Positions 49,386 to 57,914 of a DNA stretch of 64,000 nt are shown in pieces; the stretch's first letter is position 1, and each line of letters begins with the position of its first letter. The notes under the pieces are model-generated. The model saw only the letters and a program-made list of their open reading frames with translations. It was not told the DNA's origin and did not search any database. Source of the DNA: Corticium candelabrum. Its lineage: Eukaryota; Porifera; Homoscleromorpha; Homosclerophorida; Plakinidae. Location: contig NC_085102.1 in NCBI RefSeq assembly GCF_963422355.1, positions 1,173,176 through 1,237,175 on the forward strand. Direction: 5' to 3'. The position numbers and the translations under genes were made by a program.

Positions 49386-51022
49386 ACGATAACACCATTA
49401 TTTCAGAAACACCTATATTAGCAGTACTGTAATGGCTCGCCATACTACATTTTTCTTCGCGCCGAAGCATTTACATTACTGTCCCAAAAAATTATTTATA
49501 AATTGTCACCTGACAGGCCACCAACGCCGACAATATTATCAAGTTGGACTAAAGCGTTCCGCAGCAGTAGTGTTAAATATCACCTTGCTGTTGTGGGGTT
49601 TCATTTCTACTTAAGTAGTATTCATTTCCACTTAAGTAGAATTCATTTCCACTTAAGTAGAATTCATTTCCACTTAAGTAGAATTCATTTCCACTTAAGT
49701 AGAATTCATTTCCACTTAAGTAGAATTCATTTCCACTTAAGTAGTATTCATTTCCACTTAAGTAGAATTCATTTCCACTTAAGTAGTATTCATTTCCACT
49801 TAAGTAGAATTCATTTCCACTTAAGTAGAATTCATTTCCACTTAAGTAGTATTCATTTCCACTTAAGTAGAATTCATTTCCACTTAAGTAGAATTCATTT
49901 CCACTTAAGTAGTATTCATTTCCACTTAAGTAGAATTCATTTCCACTTAAGTAGAATTCATTTCCACTTAAGTAGAATTCATTTCCACTTAAGTAGAATT
50001 CATTTCCACTTAAGTAGAATTCATTTCCACTTAAGTAGAATTCATTTCCACTTAAGTAGAATTCATTTCCACTTAAGTAGAATTCATTTCCACTTAAGTA
50101 GTAATCAGTTGACTTCAGTAAAAATGATTCTACTTAAGTAGAATTCAGTGGTCTATTTTCACTAAAGTAGAATTCATTTCCACTTAAGTGGAATTCAATT
50201 CAACTGAAGTGGAAATAACAAATTTCACTTAAGTAGAAATGGATTTCTACTTCAGTAGAAGTGCTGATTTCTACTTAAGTAGAAATGAATTCCACTTAAG
50301 TAGAATTGAATTTCACTTAAGTAGAATTGAATTTCACTTAAGTAGAATTATTTCTACTTAAGTAGAAATAGCGAATTACGGCACAAATGGCGCGCCATAC
50401 TGTATTAGTAATAGTTGTACGGTATCCGTAGGCGCCTCGCGTTCGTGAGTAACACGTCCAACAGAGTTTTCAGACCGTCTACTGAAACGCCGAGTCCTAG
50501 CTAGGCAATACGTATTTGTTGAAACCCTGTCATGGAAGTAAACATGCAAACTTCCTAGTAGTTTAGTTTACGCATATAGGCCTGGTATAGGTAGTCGTCG
50601 TTTTGCGATCGTGATCAAGACAATTGAAATGTACAGTATAGGTATGCACTCAGTTCCGTTGTAACGACAGTGGTATGGTATTTACTGACATAGAAATTGA
50701 TATCGGCAAACATCGACTATCAACAGTGTTAGATGCAGCACGGCATAGTAAAGAATTAATCATACTGTAGTACGGGACGTGTGAATAGTCGACTGTAGGT
50801 GGCATTCAACTCCTGAAGGTGTTTCTTGGGTGTCACGTACGCACAGTCTCTAGCTACAATACAAAAGGATGGGGCGACGGAAGTTCATGAAGCGTTTTCG
50901 CCGCAGTTTGGTCACTTGCACGAATCGTTCTTAGACTCATCTGTAGTCGGACACGGAAACGAATTTATAGGGTAGGTACTAGCATGAAACGTAGTCGTGG
51001 GGAGTAGAAATTTGAGATTTGT

Positions 51023-51077
<55 letters not shown>

Positions 51078-51083
51078 CACACA

Positions 51084-51136
<53 letters not shown>

Positions 51137-51764
51137 TCTTGGGAGACTCACCTGATTCTACAATGTCACCAGTAGATGCAGACAACTTGGTTTGCCTTGT
51201 TACAAGCTTGCTAGCGTCAACTGGCGCTTCGAATTCATTGCAGTTGACAAGTGTCGTGTATAGTACGTGTTCTGCACGTGTGACCGCGTGCGTTACTTTA
51301 TAGGCTACGCTCACCTCTTAGGGGTTTCCGGGCAACCTGGAAACATGTCTAGCTACGCCCTTGTTAACTTGCACGCTGCAGACCCGTGCACGTTCGACCA
51401 AACCTGTGCACCAAACTTGCACAAAGCTGCAAACATGTTGAAATACAAAACAACGATTTTTGTCCGCCATGCATACGCTCAATTTGCGATTGATGTAGAC
51501 TGACACTGCATGGTGTACGCATTCGTCTGCTTTCTCTAGCAATCTTACACTACAGTACGTTCATGTCTGCTTATCGATTTTTGGCACGGTTGGCGCTCCA
51601 TAGTGCATGCTACAACAGTTACTAGACACATACGAGCTCTAGGCTAGCGTACTACACACAAAACGTGTACCCACAGGAGAGCAGATGATTTCTCCTAAAA
51701 TATGCCTTCCACACTCTCCAGTTCCTCCGACAATAACAGCTCGTACACCTCTTGTGCTCGCCAT
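40818..51764 (-). CDS. HTATIP2/TIP30-like atypical SDR protein
   Basis: Six exons join in phase: 51,660-51,764; 42,091-42,193; 41,537-41,658; 41,324-41,467; 41,165-41,267; 40,818-41,110. They give 289 residues. Residues 13-19 are the nucleotide-binding GGTGECG loop of the Rossmann fold. Then come [50 protein letters not shown] and [11 protein letters not shown], in the order found in HTATIP2/TIP30. At the position of the family's Tyr-x-x-x-Lys the exon 4 sequence reads NFLKIKGQ, that is Phe-x-x-x-Lys. The C-terminus has an added acidic/polar tail ([17 protein letters not shown]... to DDKQED) beyond the usual length. Intron 1 is 9.47 kb and holds a giant foldback element; the other introns are about 60-460 bp. 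The gene ends 728 bp upstream of the CEP78 start on the same strand. Confidence 0.85.
42759..42891. mobile_element. 133-bp MITE with TA target duplication
   Basis: CAGTG...CACTG ends are flanked by TA on both sides (42,757-42,758 and 42,892-42,893). The interior carries TACTAAGCGACCACCTGTCC and its inverse-like CCACAGGTGGTCTCTTAGTAC. This is a Tc1/mariner-type MITE. Confidence 0.6.
43045..43415 (+). repeat. Direct repeat flanking the foldback element, left copy
   Basis: About 370 bases (TGGTATGGTATTTACTGACATAG ... GTCGTGGGGAGGA.AAATTTGAGA) recur in the same orientation at 50,668-51,025. The left copy ends 123 bases before the foldback element; the right copy starts about 260 bases after its duplication. 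Confidence 0.85.
43836..44955 (-). repeat. 21-bp satellite array, left arm (about 50 units)
   Basis: The unit is TCTACTTAAGTGGAAATGAAT, alternating with a TAC variant of its TTC position. Each unit has an AflII-like CTTAAG core and, in the TTC form, GAATTC. Because 21 is a multiple of three the array stays open and mimics a 422-residue protein of [14 protein letters not shown] heptads, which is not a gene. A more diverged, internally palindromic version fills 43,565-43,835. Confidence 0.95.
45182..45391. repeat. (TA)n and poly-T tract in the left arm, split by a unique insert
   Basis: TA tracts at about 45,182-45,214 and 45,310-45,391 are separated by a T run and about 80 bases (ACAGAACTAACTACC...GGTGGGTATATCCC). 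The right arm at 49,331-49,382 has one continuous TA tract, so the insert postdates arm formation or has been lost from the other arm. Confidence 0.85.
46285..46640. repeat. GTAGTACCGTATA tandem repeat in the foldback spacer
   Basis: Degenerate units of about 13-16 bases built from GTACCGTATAGTA with TATCGTATAG and CCGTTAGTA variants. Isolated units reappear at 47,897-47,930 and 48,285-48,302, on the far side of the retroelement fragment, which suggests the fragment landed inside this array. Confidence 0.85.
46836..46886. repeat. (TA)n tract within the RLE fragment's end
   Basis: About 50 bases of TA are inserted, in frame, directly after the CIRGTRSS coding end. They read as Tyr-Ile repeats and continue into KPVKPDLLG before a stop. 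Confidence 0.9.
46890..47897 (-). pseudogene. C-terminal fragment of an RLE-type non-LTR retrotransposon ORF
   Basis: The minus-strand readings are [20 protein letters not shown], then [76 protein letters not shown] and VDISARKVW. In another frame follow [33 protein letters not shown] and [10 protein letters not shown]. The C-x-C...H...C finger followed by R-H-N and an E-P...D-I pattern is that of the restriction-like endonuclease end of R2/NeSL-like elements, and such ORF ends are abundant in cnidarian and sponge genomes. There are frame breaks near 47,750 and 47,205 and a stop near 46,985. The 5' end is truncated at about 47,897, as is usual for LINE insertions. Confidence 0.65.
49610..50104 (+). 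repeat. 21-bp satellite array, right arm (about 24 units)
   Basis: The same unit as the left array in inverse orientation, but about half the number of copies. The order of TTC and TAC variants differs from the left arm over most of its length. Confidence 0.95.
50668..51025 (+). repeat. Direct repeat flanking the foldback element, right copy
   Basis: Counterpart of 43,045-43,415. It runs into the (AC)n tract at its end, as the left copy runs into a shorter TGTGTACACACACATATAT tract. Confidence 0.85.
51026..51134. repeat. (AC)n microsatellite
   Basis: About 109 bases of AC with one GCAC and one AGAC interruption. Confidence 0.95.
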
Positions 51765-52277
51765 TCCTTGCGAAAACAACAATTTACATCAAACTCTAGA
51801 TTCGGTTAACGTACGTTAGAACATGTCACGTGACTTTGGAAATTTGGATTTGATGGTATGGCTTACGCTAGCCAATCAGAATTTAGCGTATTTTACATAT
51901 CTTGGCTGTGGTAAATCACACCCTAAATTCTGATTGGTTAGCGTAAGCCATAGGGGCAAATCCGAATTTCCGAAGTCACGTGACATGTTCTAACGTACGT
52001 TAACCGGATTTGGAATTTTGTGAATTGTTGTTTTTGCAAGAAATGGCGAGCGCAAGAGGTGTACGAGCTGTTATTGTCGGAGTAACTGGAGAGTGTGGAA
52101 AACATATTCTAGGAGAAATCATCTGCTCTCCTGTGGGTACACGTTTTGTGTGTAGTACGCTAGCCTATAGCATGCACTATGGAGCGCCAACCGTGCCAAA
52201 AAAACGATAAGCAGACATGAACGTACTGTAGTGTAAGATTGTTAGAGAAAGCAGACGAACGCGTACACAATGCAGTG
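51505..52277. repeat. Palindrome containing HTATIP2-like exon 1 in both arms
   Basis: The left arm 51,505-51,889 and right arm 51,932-52,277 are inverse copies around a roughly 42-base centre. Shared landmarks include the exon, GTGTGTAGTACGCTAGCC, GGAGCGCCAACCGTGCC, GTCACGTGAC and CCAATCAGAATTTAG. The arms differ at scattered single bases, so the duplication is not brand new. Confidence 0.9.
52043..52147 (+). pseudogene. Inverted copy of HTATIP2-like exon 1
   Basis: The 105-base exon with ATG and the same GTGTGT donor is intact in length. It encodes the same 35 residues except for changes including Gly14 to Val, turning the GGTGECG nucleotide loop into GVTGECG, and Arg20 to Lys. No following exon 2 is found on the plus strand, so it is an orphan exon. 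Its promoter-side sequence is also mirrored, so transcription from it is possible. Confidence 0.7.
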
Positions 52278-53384
52278 GCTAGCCTCGGCCTCCCAGACCC
52301 GTGTAGCGCAGATACAAAATCGTCCTCCACGGGTCTGGGATGGTACCGCCTCTTCTCAATATATTGCCGTTGGTCCTAGGACCAGCATTAGTGTTCACTT
52401 TCATAAATGCATACCTTTCCAATTACGGCCGTAATACAAGAACGACGAAGACATGTCGCGCTAGAACATCGTGTCGCATCCTGCTGCACGGTACCTTTGT
52501 GTTTACAGTAGCTACGGTTTTATCATTTGTGTGTTAGTAGGAAACGCGAACGGGACGCCAGGAAGCACTTTCTTTCACTAGTGGTGCCGCGGACGCGATC
52601 GGCATGTGTCTGATCGCCGTGAATCCGCTGCGAGTAGCTGCCAGTCGCGCGTGGAGCTTCGAATTCGCGATGAAAATTCGCGATGCGCGCATCCGCTGTG
52701 ACTCGATCGTCCGGATTCGATGCGACTTGCCGCGAAATCGCGACGAAACTTCGCCGTGAATTCTCCGCAAGACTCTGTGTAGTAGACGTGATCATGAAGT
52801 CGTTGAGAATGCAGCTGGCTGGCTAGTGTAGATGTCGGGGCATCGGTTCGAACAAACGGCTCTACTAGGTGTTGTTACTGCCGTTGACAGGCGCAGAATA
52901 CCAACCTAGACGTGTAGGGACGTGAGTTTGCGTGAAGAGGGCACTACAAGTCGTCGTTTGTGTACAGTGTAGTCTTTGGTAGACAGCAGATATGCATGAG
53001 ATGTCTTCGTTGATTACAGCCGTTAGTGGAAAGGTATGCATTATGAAAATGAACACTAATGCTGGTCCTAAGACTACGGAAGCCGGTAGCGGCGGGTTGA
53101 TATCAGTCCGCCGTTCTCGGCCGCATTGATATCAATAGAATACTAATTGTAGCGCGCGTTAGCACAATGGCCGCAATAAATTATCTCACGCCCCTAAAAA
53201 GGAGATATATAGGCATTTATATCAATCGCTTCTTGCAATTCCAGACGTGCGGACACAGGTACACGTTCTGGTGTAATTTACACCATATACGGCTCAAAAA
53301 ATGTCACCGAGGAAAGTTGATATTTGGCGCTTGCGTATATACGTTTGGGCACGTTACTTACATATGATTTTTTTCTGGTATCGT
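52278..53384. other. Non-coding stretch with hairpin and CpG-rich block
   Basis: CCCAGACCCGTG (52,297-52,308) and its perfect inverse CACGGGTCTGGG form a hairpin around 52,320. About 52,540-52,780 is rich in CG dinucleotides (GCGATCGG, TTCGCGATG, GAATTCGCGA), unlike its neighbourhood. It could be a CpG island or a young repeat. No gene is supported. Confidence 0.3.
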
Positions 53385-54722
53385 GACGATGGACAACGCT
53401 CATTCTGAACTTGCTCTGTTGATTATTCAACTTCACTGTAACGGAGTGATTTTCAGAGACATGGTACAGGTGGTGGAAGAACGTCTTCACCAGAGCCTAT
53501 CTGTCGATCAACTCCGTCGACTGTGTAAGAAGTTAAACCAGGAGATGTAATTCAGAGAACAAAGAAGGTACAACAAGCTCGAAACTCCCAGAAGGTAGAT
53601 TTAGAAGGAAGCTCGTCTCATGAGGATGAAGAATCAAGTTATTGCATTGACTCTGTCACAAAGAATGTTTACTGTGCAGAAACTGTTCGTGATACATTAA
53701 GGAAACTTGGAGTGAAGGTACGAGTTGATGACTGTTTCTTAACTTTTAGAGTTGATACAGGAGCGGACGTTTCTTTGATGAATGAGATAGCGTTGAATAA
53801 ATTGGGACAGCCCAAGTTGAGTTAGGAGAGGGAGCAGCTACGAAATGCTTCAGGTCGAATCATGAGATTTAAGGGCATGATGACAGGTCAGGTTAGATTT
53901 TGCAACAACCTTGCACCTATTCAATTCTACGTGAGACAAGGAAAAGGCTCAAACCTGCTGGGAATGGTTTGGGTGAAAAAGGTTGGGATGGCGACAGTGT
54001 GCATAGACTATCTTAAAGCTATTGGAAGCCATGGTGGTGTAATGTTGACAGAATCAATTGAGATTGCAGCACCAGTGGAGAAACTATTACAGCAGTTCTC
54101 AGAATTATTTACAGATGAACTGGGTTGCTGCAGTAAAATTGTGGGCATCTCTGTGCGACTAGAGGCTGATTTGAAGGTTTTTCCATTCCGGCGACCTCCT
54201 ATGCATCTTCGGGCACAGATCGAGAAGGAATTGGAAAGGAACGTGAAAAGCGGTGTATTAGAACCAGTTAACATCGCTCTATGTGCTTTTCCAACAGTGA
54301 ACATTGTTAAACCGAACGGTGATATCAGGATATGCGGTGATTTTAAATCCCTCAATCGAATTATGATAGTTGATCAATATCCAATCCCTATACCAGCAGA
54401 GATGTTTAGTTCCCTAGCTTTGGGTAAAATGTTCTCCAAGATTGATCTGAAGGATGCTTACAACCAGTTACGGGTGGACGAGGAAAGTCAAAAGTGGCTG
54501 GTGATTAACACGCACAAAGGACTGTTCAAATATAGACGATTACCGTTTGGAATCAGTTCAGCGCCTGCCATTTTCCAGAGAACAATAGCCAAAGTCTTGG
54601 AAGGCGTGAGTGGATTTGCATCTATATGGATGATATTCTTATCTCAGGAAAAGGTGAACAAGAACACATGCAGAATTTGTGCCAGTATTTCAAAAGTTAC
54701 AGCAACATGGTTTCCGTATTAG
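53385..54722 (+). pseudogene. Ty3 relic: N-terminal piece, protease and reverse transcriptase
   Basis: A reading from 53,389 starts MDNAHSELALLIIQLHCNGV and ends at a TAA near 53,550; it is gag-like in position only. The next frame contains the protease FRVDTGADVSLMN (near 53,750) and hits a TAG near 53,835. From 53,862 it is open through the RT: NVKSGVLEPVNIALCAFPTV, ICGDFKSLNR, FSKIDLKDAYNQL, LPFGISSAPAIFQ. A one-base loss near 54,615 puts the Y-M-D-D catalytic box out of frame, and the reading ends at 54,722. Confidence 0.8.
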
Positions 54723-55555
54723 AAGAGACAAATGCTCGTTCTGTCAACCATCTGTGCAATATTTGGGACATATAATTCACAGCTCAGGAACCAGAGTATC
54801 AAATGAAAGAGTTAAAGCAATACAATTGATGAAAGCATCTAAAGACCAGTCAGAGTTACGATCATTCTTAGGCATGGTTAATTATTTTGGAAAATTTTTT
54901 CCACATATGTCTAGCCATACTCTACCTCTAAATCAACTGCTGAAGAAAGATACAAAATGGAACTGGTCATCAACGCAAGAAAGTGCTTTTCAAAGGGTGA
55001 AACAAGAGTTAACATCTCTACCAATACTGGCAAAATATGATATGTCTTTTCCCGTGGGACTAGCCTGTGACGCAAGCGAAAAAGGCTTAGGAGTATGTTT
55101 GTTCCAAGTGACAGAAGGGAAAGAGCATCCAGTGGCGTACGCGTCAAAGTCTTTGACAAAGGCTGAACGAAACTATTCTCAAATAGAATTGGAAGCGCTA
55201 TCCATAATATTTGGGACTAGAAAATTTCGTCATTTCCTACTGGGTAGAAAGTTTGTTCTCAGAAATGACCATCGACCATTCTGACAGTTTTTGATCCTAC
55301 CAAACTGACAACTCCTATCCGCACAAGTGGGCGCCTTGCTCGCTGGGCACTCCAGTTATCACAGTATGGCTATGAAATTCAATACCGGCGATCAGTTGAA
55401 CATGGGAATGCAGACTGTCTATCCCGTCTCCCAGTTGGACATGACGAGGATTTTGAACAGACAAAGGAATACGAAGATCAGTCAGAAAGATATATAGCCG
55501 CAATGGAATCTCAATTCATCAAAGATGGACCAATTCTTTTTGATCAACTATAACG
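54679..55555 (+). pseudogene. Ty3 relic: RT connection and RNase H
   Basis: The open part to 55,284 has YLGHIIHSSGTRVSNERVKA, LRSFLGMVNYFGKFFPHM, LACDASEKGLGVCLFQ, YASKSLTKAERNYSQIELEAL and NDHRPF. A frameshift near 55,284 moves the remainder (ARWALQLSQYGYEIQYR, NADCLSRLPVG) to another frame, ending at a TAA near 55,553. Confidence 0.8.
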
Positions 55556-56911
55556 ATATACAAAGCAGGATCGCACTCTTCAACAAGTTATGAAATTCAT
55601 CAATGACGGCTGGCCATTAACAGTTAAGACCAAAGCTCTTTTAGATTTTGTTGCATGCCAGCATCAGTTGTCAGTGTGTGACGGATGCATACTAAAACAT
55701 GCAGAAGAGCCTAGAATAGTGGTTCCAAAGGCAATAAGGGAGCAGTTACTATCAGAATTGCACAAAGCACACGTTGGTATGGAGAGGATGAAGAAACTTG
55801 CACGGAGGTTCATATGGTGGCCAGGTATCGATAGAGATATAGAGAGTATGGTCTGAAATTGTGAAAATTGTGCTGTGCATGCTGATAGACCACTAGAAGT
55901 ACCTTACATCCATGGGAGTTTCCTGAGTGCCCTTGGGCAAGAATTCACATTGAATTTGCCGGACCATTTTGCAAAATAATGTGGTTTGTTGTGGTCGATG
56001 CATTCTCAAAATGGCCTGAGGTAATTAATACAGCTACCTGAGGGAGCGACTTCAGCGAGCCAAACCATTACTCAACTTCGTCGCATCTTCGCAAGGTTTG
56101 GTATTCCAAAGCAAATCGTGTCAGATGATGGGCCCCAATTCGTGTCGTCAGAATTCAGAACTTTCTGTAAGAAACAAGGTATTCGTCATACCTTAGTACC
56201 TCCCTACCATCCCCAGAGCAACGGGCAAGCGGAACGTTTTGTTAAAACGTTGAAAGAGTCTATCAAGAAAGGCATGGAGAGTGGAAAGGCAAGTTTGGAA
56301 GAGGTAGTGACAGACTTTTTGTCAGTCTACAGAGATACCAGCCATAGCACTACAAATGTTTCTCCAGCAAGGCTCCTGATGAATTTGGATCTGCGATGTC
56401 AACTAGATTTACTAAAGCCGCCACAAAAGTCCTCAGTGTTGACCAAGACTTTGAAGGAAACGGTGAAAAAGGCTCAAGCAAAACAAAAGAGAGGTCACGA
56501 CCAAACATCGAGTGAGAGAAATGCAATTAGACCATATGATATGGTGTTGGTACGCCAGAGTAGTACAAGTATTGGGGGGAGAGGTGTTATACAGTACAGT
56601 ATACAGACACAGGAGTAAGACAAAAGGTTCACGTGGATCACTTGAGACTGCACCCACGGTCAAATCAACTACCAACCCAGCAGCTAGTACAAGATGAACC
56701 AGATCTAGAGCCTAGAGACGTCGCAGCTAGCAATAGAGACAACAAACGAGAGGATCAATTTAGCAGTGAAACAGAGCCTGAGTCTTTAGACGATGGTACT
56801 GAAGACGAGTTGAGTGCGCCTGAAGTTGTCACAGGAGTAGAGCAGCCAAGAAGGAGTCAGCGTACTACAAAGACGATACCACCTACAAGATATGGAGAAT
56901 GGACAGTGTAG
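55556..56911 (+). pseudogene. Ty3 relic: integrase and acidic C-terminal tail
   Basis: The HHCC-type zinc region is HKAHVGMERMKKLARRFIWW, then a stop and NCENCAVHADRP. The core's first Asp (FVVVDAFSKWPEV near 56,000) is in another frame. The second is in IVSDDGPQFVSSEF, and the Glu is in GQAERFVKTLKESI (56,118-56,618). A final frame gives EPDLEPRDVAASNRDNK...QPRRSQRTTK to a stop at 56,911. Three or more breaks make it inactive. Confidence 0.8.
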
Positions 56912-57117
56912 AGAGGCTATAAAACTGATATAATCATAGTGCTGTAGAATTTTTGTTTTGCGTAGAAAGGAAGGAGATGATGTGGCATCCGGGGTTTTAT
57001 AGGCGGGGCAGCTCAGTCATTTGGATAGCCGGCTAACGGATACATGTTTTCGTTGTTGTGTTCCTTGTGTTCAATTACATTTATTCTTACCAATCTTTGA
57101 GTCTTATGCTACAAACC

Positions 57118-57512
57118 CTATGCACGTTGCATGCAATTCCAGATGCCACATGCTGGAGTATATCCATAATCTGGTTGTAGCTAGATACTCATTCTGCTTC
57201 AATATGGATCCTCTCATCATTTTTTGGGCTCTGGCCTTGTTGAGAACTTGCAAACTCTGCACAAGTTTTATGTTTATCTAAATTAAATTACTATATGATA
57301 TAAATACCACAATATCCTTATGCAATGATTCCTCTAGTTGAGTTGTCATGTAGCCTTGAACTTGCAGACCAGAGAGTGCGCGCTGCACGCGAATTCGAGT
57401 CTGGACCAGAACGGTACTAAAATGATTTCGGAAATAGCCTTTTAAGCCAATCAGCGTCTTAGAACCGGATGTCGGTTGTAAATTCTGATTGGTTTAGCAA
57501 TACTTGGTTATG
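57118..57512 (+). repeat. Dispersed repeat, inverted relative to 36,306-36,706
   Basis: It sits exactly between the LTR of one Ty3 element and the cut reverse-transcriptase side of the next. It therefore either inserted there or marks the joint of a rearrangement. Confidence 0.85.
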
Positions 57513-57515
57513 GAT

Positions 57516-57914
57516 ATCCTAACTCCTTGAAAACATCCTGGTACCTGTTGATCAGACCGTCCTTGCTGCTCGTGCTGGGGCTTCTTTTTGTCCGTGTGCT
57601 GGCTTGAGGCTGTCTATCTTTTTCACTCAGTTCATTTCCTGACACGCCTGACTGCCAAGAATAGCGATATCTTCATCTGTCACGTAGAAAGAAAGACAGT
57701 TCGTAGCCTGGATTTGTCGTGACTTGACGGTACACTCTATTGTAGTGATTCCTCTAGGACCAATCTTGCCACCTCCTATACCCACTAACACTCTCTTTGT
57801 CGGTGTCAGCGGTTTCTTAATTGCCCTTGAGCCGCCTGTCGTTCGCAGGATTCTCTGATAACTTCGATAAGGCAGAACATTTGCCCTGGCTCCGATATCT
57901 AACTTGAATTTCAT
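57516..57914 (-). pseudogene. Aspartic protease relic of the third Ty3 element
   Basis: The motif FKLDIGARANVLP replaces the usual D-T-G-A, so the catalytic triad is damaged. It continues KRVLVGIGGGKIGPRGITTI and FYVTDEDIAILGSQACQEMN, then, after a stop, ELSEKDRQPQAS...INRYQDVFKELG before the cut. Confidence 0.75.

Larger units (their letters stand above)
43539..50397. mobile_element. Giant foldback (Mutator-like) element with 10-bp target-site duplication
   Basis: The termini TGGCGCGCCATTTGTGCCGT and its inverse are flanked by a perfect 10-base duplication TACTGTATTA (43,529-43,538 and 50,398-50,407). The left arm runs to about 46,285 and the right arm from about 48,436, near-identical inverted sequences of about 2.75 and 1.96 kb. 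Much of each arm is a 21-bp satellite. The inner arm parts are unique sequence including the same 67-codon open frame in both (45,675-45,878 and 48,843-49,046). The 2.15-kb spacer holds a tandem repeat and a retroelement fragment but no transposase. Subrepeat-built long TIRs with a 9-11 bp duplication match Drosophila-FB/MULE-type foldback elements, so the element is presumably moved in trans. Confidence 0.85.
53385..57117 (+). mobile_element. 5'-truncated Ty3 (Metaviridae-type) retrotransposon with 3' LTR start
   Basis: The order on the plus strand is a short N-terminal reading, protease, reverse transcriptase, RNase H, integrase, an acidic C-terminal tail, a polypurine tract (AGAAAGGAAGGAGATGA) and an LTR start TGTGGCATCCGGGG at 56,981. 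No 5' LTR or complete gag is present. The LTR is cut at about 57,117 by the dispersed repeat. It is a different lineage from the elements at 14.6 and 57.5 kb. Confidence 0.85.

Noticed and set aside
52340..52537. 65-codon hydrophobic open frame after the palindrome
   Set aside because: It starts inside a hairpin repeat and has no splice or homology support.
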